A DNA stretch of 64,000 nt from contig JAPDPR010000007.1 in the NCBI GenBank assembly GCA_034506335.1, forward strand, positions 33,645 to 97,644. Direction: 5' to 3'. This DNA is from a candidate division KSB1 bacterium. GTDB taxonomy: Bacteria; Zhuqueibacterota; Zhuqueibacteria; JANLFK01; Oleimicrobiaceae. This document shows, in pieces, positions 8,840 through 17,729 of the stretch (the stretch's first letter is position 1; each line of letters begins with the position of its first letter). The notes below the pieces were generated by a model. That model saw only the letters and a program-made list of their open reading frames with translations, ran no database searches and was not told where the DNA came from. The position numbers and the translations under genes were made by a program.

Positions 8840-11800
8840 TTAGAACCCTATCTCCAGACCGGCCCAGATCTGGCGCGCCGGACCATAGAGCGGACGGCCC
8901 AACCAATCGAAAGGCACATTCCAGTAGCCCTTCGGGTCGCCTTCGTCACCGCTCTTAGGCTTGCCGTCCCGACCCAATTCGAAGATCTTCTGGTCGATGT
9001 TCTCATAGAACGGCGTCCGGTTGTAAGCCAGGATGTTTTCCTTGTTGGTGACGTTGTCCACTTCCACAAATGGCCGGAAACGGATGCCTGCAAGCTTCCC
9101 TTCCCAGGTCAGCCGCAGGTTGAGCCAGTAGTTCCATGGGCCTTCACGCATCTTCGGGCTCACGGCAAACCACGGGTCAAGGTCGATGTTTTCCGTGGGC
9201 AGGTACTTGAAGCCGCTCATGGCGTTGCCTACCGCCGACAGCTCAAAGTCAAATGGCAGGTAGAACAGCAGGGTGGCGCCGAAGCGATGCGTGCGGTCAA
9301 AACCACCGGCCAGCGGGTTCTCCGTCTCGCGCACGACGATGTTATCCTCGCGGTACGGGTAGTAGTCTGCCCACTTCAGCGGCAGTTGGCCATAGTTCGC
9401 GCTGTCGGTCTTGGCACTGAAGTTGGTCAACTGCGTCGGGTCGTTGCCCGTCCTGGCCTGGGCCGCCTTGATGTAGGAGTACGCATAAGTGAGTCGCCCT
9501 GACCAGAAGCCAGTGCGGCGCTTCTCGATGGTCAATTCGATACCGCGGGAGTCGGCATGGCCCCACGAGCTGCGAATGTAGAGACCTTGACCCTTGTACG
9601 GCGTCAGGCCCCAGAGCCGGTTGCCATAGTTTTCCACGTCACGGTAGTAGACCACCGCGTCCAGGGAAATGTCCAACACCGGCGCCCACTGCAAGCCAAT
9701 TTCATAGGCTGTGGAGCGCATCGGCTCCTGGTCCACCCACACCGTGGTCATGGACGGCGAGGCCGAGTAGTTGGTGAAGTTGTAGTCGCTGTACAACGAG
9801 GCAAAGTTCGGGTACTGGATGAACTTGCCGAAGGAGTAGTGCATCGCCATACGATCGGAGATCGGGTGCGATACACCCAGGCGCGGGCTGAAGAACCACT
9901 TCCAGCCAACCTTCTCGCCCCGGACCGGGCGCAGCTCCCACAGGGCACCCATCGCATCGGCGATATAGTCCCACGGGTGGAAATCGTTCTTGAAGCGCCG
10001 CGTGTCATTGTCATAGCCGTCCACACGAGCGCCCACGTTCACGATCATGCCCATGTACTCGATGCGGTCCTGTAGGTAGAAGCCCAGTTCCTTCGGGTAG
10101 AAGGTGTGCATGTCCACGTGGAAGCACTCCATCGGGTACTGATGACCAGCACCACCGAGTTCCGCCTGCTTGTTGTCCACGTCTACGTAGTGGTAGCGGA
10201 ACTGGAATCCGGTCTTGATCTGGTGGTTATAGGTGATCTGGCTGGTCAAGTCGCCCTTGATGGCCGTCACATTCCTGGTGGTGCGGCTGTAGAGCGCTGC
10301 CGGATAGCGCGGACGGAACAGACCGCCGGTGGTCCAGAAGTTGACCTTGTTCTCCATGTAGGTCTGGTCGATCGCGCTATAGAAGAAGGTGCGGTTCGGG
10401 TCCCTGGGCCCAAGCACAGCATCCGGGTGCTCGTTGAGGTAGTTGCCCACGTAACCGTTGACCGTGGTCCAGTCGATGTAGGTAATGCCGGTGGCCGGAT
10501 CGGTCTTGGTCACGCCGCCCACGTAGCGCAGGTACTCCTCCCGCGAGTCGAAATCGATGAAATCGCCCTTCTCATCGATGTCGCAGTAGCCATCACCGTT
10601 GTCGTCTGGGTAGCCCAGCTCGCTGGTCTTGTTGCTCTGGCTAATCTGGATCTCGTAGAAGGTCTTGGGCGACAGCGTATGGGTCCACTTGGCATAAGCG
10701 ACCAGGCCAAGGTCCTTATAGCGCGGCGCGCCCTCCATGTAGTACAACCACTTCGGGTTGAACTTCCAGTTGACAAAGTTGAACAACTTGCCGCCGTCAT
10801 CGATCTGGCCGTAAAGGGTCACGCGCATGTCCTTAGTGAAATCGTAGTGCAGCTTCAAGCTGCTCACAATGCGCTTGTCCAGGTCGAACGGCATGGCGGA
10901 GGTACGCAGATTCTGGTAGCGCCCCGTCAAGAAGAAGCCGCCTTTGCCGCCCGTAAACGGCAGCGGCCCGCTCAGATTGCCCTCCACCTCGTAAGAGCGA
11001 CCCAGGCCCACGGAGTCGTTGGGGTCGTAGTAGTACTTGTCTTTGGCCAGCTGTTCGCTCCAGGTGTACAGCTGTGCAGAACGCTGGTCCTTAATGGCGG
11101 AGGAGGCAGCCAGCTTGTCGCGCTCGTCAAAGTACCCGATCTGGACGATGTTCCCCTGCGCGTCCTTCTTGCTGTCCTTCATGTAGTAGGGGTTGGTGCC
11201 AAAGTGTTCGATCTTGTCCAGAGGGGTGCCCCGCACGAAGATCTTGCCGGTGTAGTTCTGTCCACCCGACTTGGTCACCATGTTCACGATGCCTGCGGAG
11301 GCGGTGGGGTACTCGGCGGTAAAGGTGCCGGCATAAACGTTCAATTCCTGGATGGCGCTGGAGAGCATCTCGGTCATCGCCGTCTCGCGGATCTCCGAAC
11401 GACGGAATGCCTGGTAAACGTGGCCTACATCCAGTGTACCGAACGCCCCGGTGCCACCGGAGAAGTACGTGTCCGATACATCCACTCCGTCCACCAGGTA
11501 CTTGGTCTCGTACTTACGACCACCGCGCACATAGCCGCTGAAGGTGCTCGCTGCCGTCTCCACCAGGTCCCGATAGCTTCCGACCGGCAAACGGTGGTCA
11601 AGCTCCTGGGCCTCCATCGTGGTCTTTGACTGGGTGAGGGTTTTCTCAACCAATGGCCGCTCTGCCACCACAGTGACCGCCTGTCCCTCGATCACGGTCG
11701 GGGAGAGTTGAAAATCGACCTCTGCGGTCATGCCAGTGACCACGCGGACACCAGTCTTGGTGACGGCCGTGTAGCCCATGAAGGATGCCTTGAGCGAGTA

Positions 11801-12031
11801 CACACCAGGTGGGACGTTGAGGATAAAGTACCGACCCTGCAAGTCGGTAGAGCCCCCCATCGTCGTCCCCTCGATGATCACGTTGACGCCGGGTAGCGGT
11901 TCACCTGTGTCGGCGTCCGTCACCCGCCCAGCGATCTTGCCGGTGACCGCAAACAAAGACGTGCTTGCCACCAACGAAAGGACGAGGACGATGGGGACAA
12001 ACAGCGCCAGTTGTAGGATGCGTTTGTGCAT
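8840..12031 (-). CDS. TonB-dependent receptor with carboxypeptidase-regulatory-like domain
   Basis: A 1063-residue outer-membrane transporter. Two adjacent ATGs (12037 and 12031) follow a GGAGGAG; I prefer 12031 for its spacing. A signal peptide is followed by a carboxypeptidase-regulatory-like domain (about residues 32-115: GKIAGRVTDADTGEPLPGVN, GRYFILNVPPGVY). Next is the plug (about 130-265, with YLVDGVDVSD and EYPTASAGIVNMVTKSGG), then a large 22-strand-type barrel ending IWAGLEIGF. This architecture imports oligomers across the outer membrane using TonB-ExbBD energy and is the SusC type, but no SusD gene is near. It heads the cassette 3 operon behind the promoter at 12312-12340. It is more divergent from the two other TonB receptors here than they are from each other. 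Confidence 0.9.
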   Translation of the reverse strand: MHKRILQLALFVPIVLVLSLVASTSLFAVTGKIAGRVTDADTGEPLPGVNVIIEGTTMGGSTDLQGRYFILNVPPGVYSLKASFMGYTAVTKTGVRVVTGMTAEVDFQLSPTVIEGQAVTVVAERPLVEKTLTQSKTTMEAQELDHRLPVGSYRDLVETAASTFSGYVRGGRKYETKYLVDGVDVSDTYFSGGTGAFGTLDVGHVYQAFRRSEIRETAMTEMLSSAIQELNVYAGTFTAEYPTASAGIVNMVTKSGGQNYTGKIFVRGTPLDKIEHFGTNPYYMKDSKKDAQGNIVQIGYFDERDKLAASSAIKDQRSAQLYTWSEQLAKDKYYYDPNDSVGLGRSYEVEGNLSGPLPFTGGKGGFFLTGRYQNLRTSAMPFDLDKRIVSSLKLHYDFTKDMRVTLYGQIDDGGKLFNFVNWKFNPKWLYYMEGAPRYKDLGLVAYAKWTHTLSPKTFYEIQISQSNKTSELGYPDDNGDGYCDIDEKGDFIDFDSREEYLRYVGGVTKTDPATGITYIDWTTVNGYVGNYLNEHPDAVLGPRDPNRTFFYSAIDQTYMENKVNFWTTGGLFRPRYPAALYSRTTRNVTAIKGDLTSQITYNHQIKTGFQFRYHYVDVDNKQAELGGAGHQYPMECFHVDMHTFYPKELGFYLQDRIEYMGMIVNVGARVDGYDNDTRRFKNDFHPWDYIADAMGALWELRPVRGEKVGWKWFFSPRLGVSHPISDRMAMHYSFGKFIQYPNFASLYSDYNFTNYSASPSMTTVWVDQEPMRSTAYEIGLQWAPVLDISLDAVVYYRDVENYGNRLWGLTPYKGQGLYIRSSWGHADSRGIELTIEKRRTGFWSGRLTYAYSYIKAAQARTGNDPTQLTNFSAKTDSANYGQLPLKWADYYPYREDNIVVRETENPLAGGFDRTHRFGATLLFYLPFDFELSAVGNAMSGFKYLPTENIDLDPWFAVSPKMREGPWNYWLNLRLTWEGKLAGIRFRPFVEVDNVTNKENILAYNRTPFYENIDQKIFELGRDGKPKSGDEGDPKGYWNVPFDWLGRPLYGPARQIWAGLEIGF

Positions 12032-12311
12032 GTCCATGCTCCTCCAGTTTAGGGGTCTCTCGGACAACACTCCTGAACTCACTACCGCCTACCCTCCGGC
12101 ACTCACCTCCTTTCGCAGCAAGACCACGGCCAAAAAGAAAAGGGAATAAAGCCCGGCTAGGGATGACCTACACCCGGAAGCTTTACTCCCTTTACCACGA
12201 CACCAACCCTCCCCAACATCGCATCTTGATGAAGCGTCCACATAGTCTCCGTCGTGCTCCACTCGATGATGGATGGGGAAACGGCATTGAGCGCCAAAGT
12301 TATCGACGCAT
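12032..12311 (-). other. Long 5' leader with an extended anti-16S Shine-Dalgarno match
   Basis: About 270 bases separate the predicted -10 box from the TonB receptor start. No riboswitch class is recognised. At 12102-12114 the minus strand reads GAAAGGAGGTGAG, nearly the full complement of the 16S rRNA 3' end, but about 70 bases upstream of the gene's own start. A GTG just after it opens a six-codon reading frame. The same 13-mer occurs in the leader of the gene at 31487-37090. Confidence 0.45.
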
Positions 12312-12340
12312 ATTATAACGAATCTGCAATAAAAAGTCAA
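12312..12340 (-). promoter_or_regulatory. Sigma-70-type promoter of the TonB (cassette 3) operon
   Basis: On the minus strand TTGACT (12335-12340) and TATAAT (12312-12317) are separated by exactly 17 bases. The -10 box is perfect and the -35 box matches five of six. The -35 is followed by a T-rich run shared with the promoter at 37301-37329. Confidence 0.78.
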
Positions 12341-12654
12341 GAGAAAAATGTCATTCAGTGCGTTTTCTCGCATTTTTTTAGGTGCATGCGCCCCGGAAAG
12401 ACGCGTAAACCTCCCCTCGCACAGTCGCTGCGCGGCGCTAATCCACTTCTCCGGAGACAACTGACCGTCCCCCCATGGCGCCCAGCTCCTAGCGCACCAG
12501 CGCGAGAAAACGCTTCGCACGACCACCCCCCGCAGTCCCCCTTTTCCGTCGGACCGTGACTTGCACCCCTCAGCCATTGAGTCCGCAAAGCACCCGCCTG
12601 CGCCAAACGCCGGTCCGCAGCAAGCTTTCGGCCTGCCTATCCTCTCGGGCAGCG
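12341..12654. other. Intergenic region upstream of the cassette 3 promoter; no gene seen
   Basis: This 314-base stretch lies between the promoter and the stop of the GxGYxYP gene. Possible reading frames here have no recognisable protein, and I see no convincing terminator. It holds two copies of GCGAGAAAACGC, at 12360-12371 (minus strand) and 12502-12513 (plus strand). A third copy lies just outside in the end of the neighbouring gene. Confidence 0.5.
12360..12371 (-). repeat. GCGAGAAAACGC 12-mer, copy nearest the promoter
   Basis: The 12-mer lies 20 bases upstream of the TTGACT box. Exact copies occur at 12502-12513, 12662-12673 (in a coding end) and 46134-46145 (in coding sequence). A one-mismatch copy at 17652-17663 lies between the -10 box and start of the second GH38 gene. 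It may be a regulator site, but the coding copies reflect an Arg-Phe-Leu codon run. Confidence 0.3.
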
Positions 12655-14721
12655 CTACTTGGCGAGAAAACGCTCCTGGAAAGTCGGTTCTGTTCCCGCC
12701 ATTGCGAGAAAAAGGTCTAAAGGCACCACTTCAAACTCCTTTGGCAGTTTCTCCAGAATGCGCTTCACACGTTTCACGTCACTTGATTCGCGCACATGCA
12801 TCAACAAAAAGTACGGACGCTTCTTGTTTATGGCGGCTAACTCCTTGAGGTCTTCGACCGCTTCGTCCTCAGGCTTCGTGGGTGACAGATAGTAATCGTA
12901 GGAGATCAAAGGCCTACCGTCCTTGATCGCGAACGTGTACGAGGGCGCGTATCCGTTTACAAAACCGATCGCATCTGGCATGCCTTTGTAGTAAGCCTCT
13001 ACCACCTCCTTTGTGAGCTCGGTGTTTCCTTCCACCGTCGCTCCCTCAGAGTAGTCCATAATCTCAAACACCCTCAGGTCGTGCTTCTCCATGAAATCTT
13101 TCGCCATAGCAATCAACCCGGGGAGCATGTGCGGTGGCACAGCCTTTGGATACAGGTAGCCGGGCCCAGACAGAGCCCCCAGGAAGTAGTCATTCGGCGT
13201 TGCTGTCGTGTAGAAGTATTCCTGAACTGCCGGTTCCATCCAGAGCCGATTCGTGATAACCTCCCATGCGTAAGGGATTTCCCCCCGGCCCGGTCGGTTC
13301 CAGGCACCGATACCCATTCCATCTGTCTGAATACAGGTTATGTACACCTTCTTCTTCGGCTTGTAACGCTTTCCGGGGACAACATGGTGGTTGTTCTTGA
13401 ATACAAAACCAGGGGTGGGCTGCACCTGATGGCTAAAGCTCAGATTGGGGATGGTGTGCAGCCCCTCTACCCGCAGACCAAAACTGGAAGTTAAGGTCAC
13501 GTGGTCGCGCTCCTTGTCCTTGGCATACGAGTGCCACCCCATGACCATGGACATCGGGTTCATCTGGCTCAGCAGTTTGCGAGCGAGGGCGTACTCCTCT
13601 TCGTCCTCTGGCCTGGTGGATAGATCGTTGAAGAAGGCCCTCTTGCAAACGCCCCAGTCGGCAACGCCGGGCTTCATGACCGGTCCCGCATCGCCCCCGA
13701 GCCAAATGATAAAATCGCGACTGCAACGATCCCAATAACGGTCATAAGCCCACTGGTAGATCTGTGCATCGGTCATCCCGTGGAACTTGCCGCGCAGGTC
13801 TTCCACCATGTGCAGCCCATAGCTTTCCACCAGTGGCACAAACTGTTCAGTGACCACCACAGCCTTCTCCACACCCGCCACCGTAAACGCCACGATCAGG
13901 GAAGTGCGTACCGCCGGGTCCCACACCACGTATCCCTTTGGCACGTCCCGAAACGTCTCCAGTGCCTCGTTGAGCGACTTGAGCTGGGTGAAGGTGAAGT
14001 ACCTCTTCTTCTGGTAAAACTCAAAAACCGGCACGACATAGTGGAATGGCCAGGTCTCCGGGTAGATGAGGTAAAGGCGGGGACCGGTGGTGTTTACGAT
14101 TCCCTGCAGACTTATCAGCAGCGCCTGCTCCGGGAGCTTGCCCGCGACCTCCCAGTTGTCTTGAAGCTTGTAGTAGTATGCCTCCCGGCGGCCGGCTTTC
14201 TTGAGCACATAGTGCAGGGTGTGGCCCGGCCGTGATGAACGGACGATCTCATAGATCAGTATGTCGCCTCCTTCACGCAGTTCATAGGTATGAGTGCAAG
14301 CCACCTGAGACAGCCCCTGCGAGCCCCGGACCGTGAAGCTTTCCCGCAGCTTGAGCACACTACCGCCGTTCTCCCAGTGCGCCACCAGCTCACGCTCACT
14401 TCCCACAGGCATTGCTAGGCCCATGAAGACGTTCGTGGGGAACACCCGGTTCTTGACCGGTACCTTGATCGCTACACCATCGGTACGAAGGTCTAACGAG
14501 TCAACAAAGCGGCGGCTCGTGCCCCAGGTTTGCACCAGCAGCACACCATTCTCCTTGAGAGTGACGTCGATGGTAAGCGTTGCGTAGAGGTCGATCTCCG
14601 TGCTCAAGTCAGGGATGAGCTTCCAGGTCCCGCTGAACTCCGGGTTTCCATCGGCAAATGCTCTTGCGTTCAGGAGAAGCAACGCCAACAGAACAGCACC
14701 AAGCCAGCAGTTAGCTTTCAT
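12655..14721 (-). CDS. GxGYxYP-domain putative glycoside hydrolase, secreted
   Basis: A 688-residue protein starting at ATG 14721 with GGAGGAG 5 bases upstream and a signal peptide (MKANCWLGAVLLALLLLNAR). Residues about 25-190 form a separate beta-rich domain with the pattern FSGTWKL, possibly lipocalin-like. From about 200 the sequence matches the GxGYxYP family: PEQALLISLQGIVNTTGPRL, then SGPGYLYP near residue 520, which is the motif itself, and YDYYLSPTKPEDEA near the end. GxGYxYP proteins are predicted glycoside hydrolases found in polysaccharide-utilisation contexts, without a well-established reaction. It has no sorting domain. It follows the GH38 gene by 133 bases and probably shares its promoter. 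Family assignment is firm, function open. Confidence 0.85.
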   Translation of the reverse strand: MKANCWLGAVLLALLLLNARAFADGNPEFSGTWKLIPDLSTEIDLYATLTIDVTLKENGVLLVQTWGTSRRFVDSLDLRTDGVAIKVPVKNRVFPTNVFMGLAMPVGSERELVAHWENGGSVLKLRESFTVRGSQGLSQVACTHTYELREGGDILIYEIVRSSRPGHTLHYVLKKAGRREAYYYKLQDNWEVAGKLPEQALLISLQGIVNTTGPRLYLIYPETWPFHYVVPVFEFYQKKRYFTFTQLKSLNEALETFRDVPKGYVVWDPAVRTSLIVAFTVAGVEKAVVVTEQFVPLVESYGLHMVEDLRGKFHGMTDAQIYQWAYDRYWDRCSRDFIIWLGGDAGPVMKPGVADWGVCKRAFFNDLSTRPEDEEEYALARKLLSQMNPMSMVMGWHSYAKDKERDHVTLTSSFGLRVEGLHTIPNLSFSHQVQPTPGFVFKNNHHVVPGKRYKPKKKVYITCIQTDGMGIGAWNRPGRGEIPYAWEVITNRLWMEPAVQEYFYTTATPNDYFLGALSGPGYLYPKAVPPHMLPGLIAMAKDFMEKHDLRVFEIMDYSEGATVEGNTELTKEVVEAYYKGMPDAIGFVNGYAPSYTFAIKDGRPLISYDYYLSPTKPEDEAVEDLKELAAINKKRPYFLLMHVRESSDVKRVKRILEKLPKEFEVVPLDLFLAMAGTEPTFQERFLAK

Positions 14722-14854
14722 CGCAACTCCTCCATGCAGTGAGTGGTACAGGGTTTTGAAAGCCTATTTGACCGCTGCGAAGACCGACTCCTTCGAGGCA
14801 CCAGCGCCCTCGCAGCGCCTAGTCACCCACACCCCCTTCACAGGAGAAAGCTTG

Positions 14855-17632
14855 TCAGTCGAGCCACACTTCCAACGTCACGATCTTGTTCTTGTCCGCG
14901 CGCAGGAACACGGAGCGCCCTTCACATCTTGCCGGACCGATGGGCTTTTCGTTCAGCTTTACCAACCGCGCCTCGCGCACCGGACGCCAGAAGCTTATCG
15001 AACCGTCCACGGTCTCCTCGGTGGGATTGAACACGCGCACTATCAGCCCGTCGCTGCGTGAGGAGCGCTTGACAGCGGAAAGGACCAGTGTGCCAGGCTG
15101 GATGTCGATGAAACTCAAACTAGGCGGCAGTTCTCCAGTGCTGCGCCCGGCCTGCACCAGGCGCAACTTTAGGTTAAAGCGATTCGCGTACTCGTAGACA
15201 CCGCCTTCATGCCACACGCCCTGATAAGGGTAGACGGCATAGTCAAAAGTGAACGGGCGGAGGCACTGGCACATTACCTGCGTTTCGTCGGTGGCCACAT
15301 TTTCGGGATCCGCACCGATGATCGGGAAGCGGTAAGTGCGGACCAGGGTCAGCCCAATGGTGCGTTGTTCATCTTCGAACACCGCATACTCGGGCAACCC
15401 GACGTTAAGAATCGCCAAACCATGTCCTTCTCCCTGCACCCCGCAGAACATGTACTGTGGGTAATACGGGAGCATCGGCTCTTTCCAGGTGGAGGTGTCG
15501 GGCAGATGGATGTCCCGTTCGGTGACGTCAAAGTGCGTCTCTGAGTAGGACCTTTCGGCCCGAGAATAGCCTGAGGGGAACATCACGAGCAATTTGTGGT
15601 CGCGGACGTTGTTAGTCAATTCGGTGTGCACCTCAAGCATCGGTGCACCGCTTTTGAGAGTCAGGTAGGAGACGATCTCAAAAGGCACTCGCTCCGGGTT
15701 GCGGCGACTCCCGTCCGCGAGCGCATCTTTGGGCAGCATCATCGTGAGCTTGACGCGATACTGCACCATTACCGGTCCGTCAACGACTTTGCCGATTTCG
15801 GCCTGCGCGCCGATACTGCTGATCTCCTCGTCCATGTCAGCCCGGCGCTGCGTCGCGTGGTCGCCGACATCGGAAAAGTCCAGGAAGTAGTGCAGGCCCC
15901 TGTACCGTACGCCACTCGACTTGCATACGAGGTCGACCCGCCCGTCAGGGCCGATCTCCGCCCGCAGGTGCTCGTTCTCCATCACGTTCGGCGCCGGCGA
16001 AAGGCTCCCATAATTCAACTTGCGTCCAGGCTGAGGTTTGATCACAAAAGAACGATAGCCAAGCCCTGGGACGTCATTGAGTCCAATGGCGCAATGGACC
16101 CGACGCGCCTTGTAGGGGATGGGAAACTCGTATGGATTCTTGACGATAGGGCCAAACGGGTACGAGCGGATGAACTGTACGGGGAGCTGATTCCCTGTCT
16201 CATCCTCTACAGTGAACCACTTTGCCCCTGATTCTTCGGGGAGATCGATGATGGCATTCACCACCTCGCTGCGCTGATACTGGGTGGGATTGAAGGCAAT
16301 GAGACATACGGCGTCTTCTGGCAACCGCTTGTTGTCAATGTTCCGCACAATGTGCGCCATTGACCGCCTGGTGACATTATCAGCCAGATGGCGAATCTGC
16401 CGGTTGCGGTATTCCACGTCCTCATGCACCAGGTCCACGCTGCAACCGGCGATGCTGTCATGAGACTGATTGGCGAGGTGATACTTCCAGGCCAGGCGAA
16501 GCATGCCTTCAGGGTATTCCATCCCTACAAGGTTCGCCAGCGCGGCCCAAGTGTCTGCATTTTTTTGCAGCTTGAGTTCGCAGGCGCGGTTCTGCTGCTT
16601 CAGATACATCCGGGCGCAGAGCATGCCGGGAAAGAGATTCTGCCATAGACCATCGACCATCGTATAGCGGAACTCCCCGCGCATCACCTTCAGGTCCTTT
16701 GCCCGCGCCTTCACAGCCTCAACATAGTCGTAGAACGAGCTGTGGATATATGTGTCCCCAGTGTTGAGCTTGTTAGCCTCCGCGATGATCTCGGGAGTAC
16801 GGGGGTACGGGTTCACCTGATCCATACCGTCCAGATACAGGAGCTGGTCACACGTGGCCCCTTTGACGGCGTGCGCCTTAATTTCCGCCAGAGCCTTGGG
16901 GAGATTCTCTAGGTACAGTTTCTCCAGATGTTTCCCTTCCAAAAGCCAGTAGTCGAACCCATAGAGTTCTTCGTCGCAGGGATGGAACGGCAGCTGTCCT
17001 TCCCGCCAGTGGTAGTCCCATTCAAATGGCCACTTGTTCAAAGCCACAGGCCGATAGACATGCACATACCAGTTTGCCCGCCCATAGGGGTTCACCGAAC
17101 GCATCCCCATGATTCTGCTTCCGTCCGGGGCTTCCCAGATGAACTCGTGCTTGGTGATGCGGTCGTTGTTGCCACGATAGAAGAACATGTGGTCCAGATC
17201 GAACCCTCGGTAGATTTGTGGCATCTGGGACGATTGCCCGAAGGAGAAGGGGCTGTACCCCGACCATTTCTTTCCCTTCCACTCTTCAGTGATGAGGGTG
17301 CCCATGAGCAGGTTGCGAACGATCGACTCGCCGCTGATTTCCGGGGTATCCGGAAGGGTGTACCACGGCCCAATCTGTATGCGCCCCTCTTCAACTAAGC
17401 GGCGCAAGATGGGTTCGTTCTCAGGCTTGATCGCGAGATAGTCCTCCAAGGGGATGGTCTGCGAGTCGAGGAGAAAGTACTTGTAGTCTGGTCTCTCCTG
17501 CAACAGCTTTATCAGCGCATCGAACATATCCACCAGGAGCATGCGAAACTCTTGGAACGGATAGCGCCACTCTCGATCCCAGTGGGTATGCGACACGACG
17601 TGAATGGTGTAGGGGCCCTGTACCTCGTGCAT
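14855..17632 (-). CDS. GH38-family alpha-mannosidase
   Basis: A full-length 925-residue GH38 enzyme starting at ATG 17632, with GGAGG 5 bases upstream. The N-terminus has the metal-binding motif VVSHTHWDREW, typical of the family. The nucleophile segment WYTLPDTPEISGES places the catalytic Asp near residue 92, and SPFSFGQSSQMPQ follows. NQSHDSIAGCS near residue 395 starts the helical linker, with the beta-sandwich C-terminal half after it. There is no signal peptide, suggesting cytoplasmic trimming of imported oligosaccharides. It differs from the truncated GH38 at 1-1670 in its first motif (HTHWDREW against NAHMDPVW), so the two probably cut different linkages or aglycones. Its promoter is at 17672-17700, and the GxGYxYP gene follows. 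Confidence 0.92.
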   Translation of the reverse strand: MHEVQGPYTIHVVSHTHWDREWRYPFQEFRMLLVDMFDALIKLLQERPDYKYFLLDSQTIPLEDYLAIKPENEPILRRLVEEGRIQIGPWYTLPDTPEISGESIVRNLLMGTLITEEWKGKKWSGYSPFSFGQSSQMPQIYRGFDLDHMFFYRGNNDRITKHEFIWEAPDGSRIMGMRSVNPYGRANWYVHVYRPVALNKWPFEWDYHWREGQLPFHPCDEELYGFDYWLLEGKHLEKLYLENLPKALAEIKAHAVKGATCDQLLYLDGMDQVNPYPRTPEIIAEANKLNTGDTYIHSSFYDYVEAVKARAKDLKVMRGEFRYTMVDGLWQNLFPGMLCARMYLKQQNRACELKLQKNADTWAALANLVGMEYPEGMLRLAWKYHLANQSHDSIAGCSVDLVHEDVEYRNRQIRHLADNVTRRSMAHIVRNIDNKRLPEDAVCLIAFNPTQYQRSEVVNAIIDLPEESGAKWFTVEDETGNQLPVQFIRSYPFGPIVKNPYEFPIPYKARRVHCAIGLNDVPGLGYRSFVIKPQPGRKLNYGSLSPAPNVMENEHLRAEIGPDGRVDLVCKSSGVRYRGLHYFLDFSDVGDHATQRRADMDEEISSIGAQAEIGKVVDGPVMVQYRVKLTMMLPKDALADGSRRNPERVPFEIVSYLTLKSGAPMLEVHTELTNNVRDHKLLVMFPSGYSRAERSYSETHFDVTERDIHLPDTSTWKEPMLPYYPQYMFCGVQGEGHGLAILNVGLPEYAVFEDEQRTIGLTLVRTYRFPIIGADPENVATDETQVMCQCLRPFTFDYAVYPYQGVWHEGGVYEYANRFNLKLRLVQAGRSTGELPPSLSFIDIQPGTLVLSAVKRSSRSDGLIVRVFNPTEETVDGSISFWRPVREARLVKLNEKPIGPARCEGRSVFLRADKNKIVTLEVWLD

Positions 17633-17671
17633 GAAATCCTCCGTGGTGGTGGTGAGAAAACGCTGCCGCCA

Positions 17672-17700
17672 AATCTATGAAACCACCTGGAGATTGTCAA
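17672..17700 (-). promoter_or_regulatory. Sigma-70-type promoter of the second GH38 gene
   Basis: Minus strand: perfect TTGACA (17695-17700), 17-base spacer, TAGATT (17672-17677). The predicted start point is about 30 bases from the ATG. GTGAGAAAACGC (17652-17663) overlaps the likely transcription start. Confidence 0.68.
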
Positions 17701-17729
17701 GCGATTCCTGCGTCACCTGTGGGCTGTGT

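Noticed and set aside
10106..11629. Long plus-strand open frame (507 codons)
   Set aside because: Antisense to a clear TonB-dependent receptor; its translation is low-complexity and Val/His/Leu-rich without family signatures.
12089..12577. Minus-strand open frame (162 codons) in the intergenic region
   Set aside because: It spans the promoter and leader, has Arg/Gly-rich composition and no homology that I recognise.
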